A stretch of DNA of 5,725 bases, from assembly GCA_021795095.1 (NCBI GenBank), contig JAJYPU010000121.1, positions 1 through 5,725 of the forward strand. Reading direction: 5' to 3'. Below are positions 5,636 through 5,725 of this stretch, piece after piece (within the stretch, counting starts at the first letter, position 1; every line of letters begins with the position of its first letter). Below the pieces are notes generated by a model. The model saw only the letters and a program-made list of their open reading frames with translations. It made no database searches and was not told where the DNA came from. This DNA comes from Actinomycetes bacterium. GTDB lineage: Bacteria > Actinomycetota > Acidimicrobiia > Acidimicrobiales > RAAP-2. A program made the position numbers and the translations under genes.

Positions 5636-5725
5636 ATGACATCACGCCCCACTATCGTCGTCTGCGACGGCGACCAGACTGGCCAGGAACTGCTCGATGA
5701 GGCGCTACGGGTGATGACGCCCGAA
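5636..5725 (+). CDS. Isocitrate/isopropylmalate dehydrogenase-family protein (first 30 residues)
   Basis: Only 30 codons are in the window. They start with a beta strand TIVVCDGDQTG followed by a helix QELLDEALRV. This is the N-terminal strand-loop-helix of the isocitrate/3-isopropylmalate dehydrogenase family, which oxidatively decarboxylates 2-hydroxy acids with NAD or NADP. The usual loop reads GDGIGPE; here it is GDQTGQE, so the second glycine and the proline are both glutamine, a variant I associate with a distinct actinobacterial subgroup. Which member it is (isocitrate, isopropylmalate, tartrate or other) cannot be told from this piece. The ATG at 5636 is the first start after the VOC stop and has no Shine-Dalgarno site. 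The gene may be co-transcribed with the VOC gene. Confidence 0.7.
   Translation, partial: MTSRPTIVVCDGDQTGQELLDEALRVMTPE

Overview
The window is GC-rich bacterial DNA. G or C dominates third codon positions, which is why long antisense open frames lie over almost every gene. The gene content (a FadE-type acyl-CoA dehydrogenase, a tandem VOC protein of a kind common in actinomycetes, and genes with little or no leader) suggests a high-GC actinobacterium, perhaps of the Acidimicrobiia. That placement is inferred from protein style; there is no marker gene here. The window is almost fully coding. I see no rRNA, tRNA, CRISPR array or mobile element.

Left block, minus strand (about 1-2438): a complete 640-residue metallo-beta-lactamase-fold alkyl sulfatase of the SdsA1 type, followed 21 bp downstream by an amidase-signature enzyme that runs off the left edge. 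The two look co-transcribed. On the other strand, 67 bp from the sulfatase start, begins a complete acyl-CoA dehydrogenase (2506-3687). A sulfatase that releases a long-chain alcohol from a sulfate ester, beside a beta-oxidation dehydrogenase and divergent from it, fits a small locus for catabolism of sulfated or amidated aliphatic compounds. The biochemistry of each family is known; the joint pathway is inference.

Middle block, minus strand (3672-4672): two membrane proteins of unknown function, with about five and four predicted helices, coupled by a GTGA stop/start overlap. The second one's 3' end overlaps the 3' end of the dehydrogenase gene by 16 bp, tail to tail.

Right block, plus strand (4851-5725): a tandem-domain VOC (glyoxalase/bleomycin-resistance fold) protein. 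After 23 bp comes the first 30 codons of an isocitrate/isopropylmalate dehydrogenase-family gene that leaves the window. Both lack a convincing Shine-Dalgarno site but have -10-like hexamers placed where a leaderless transcript would need them. The 178-bp region between the membrane-protein pair and the VOC gene is the largest non-coding stretch and holds short direct and inverted repeats.

I found no clearly new system. The points most worth a second look are the sulfatase-amidase-dehydrogenase arrangement, the missing catalytic glutamate in the dehydrogenase, and the uncharacterised membrane pair.
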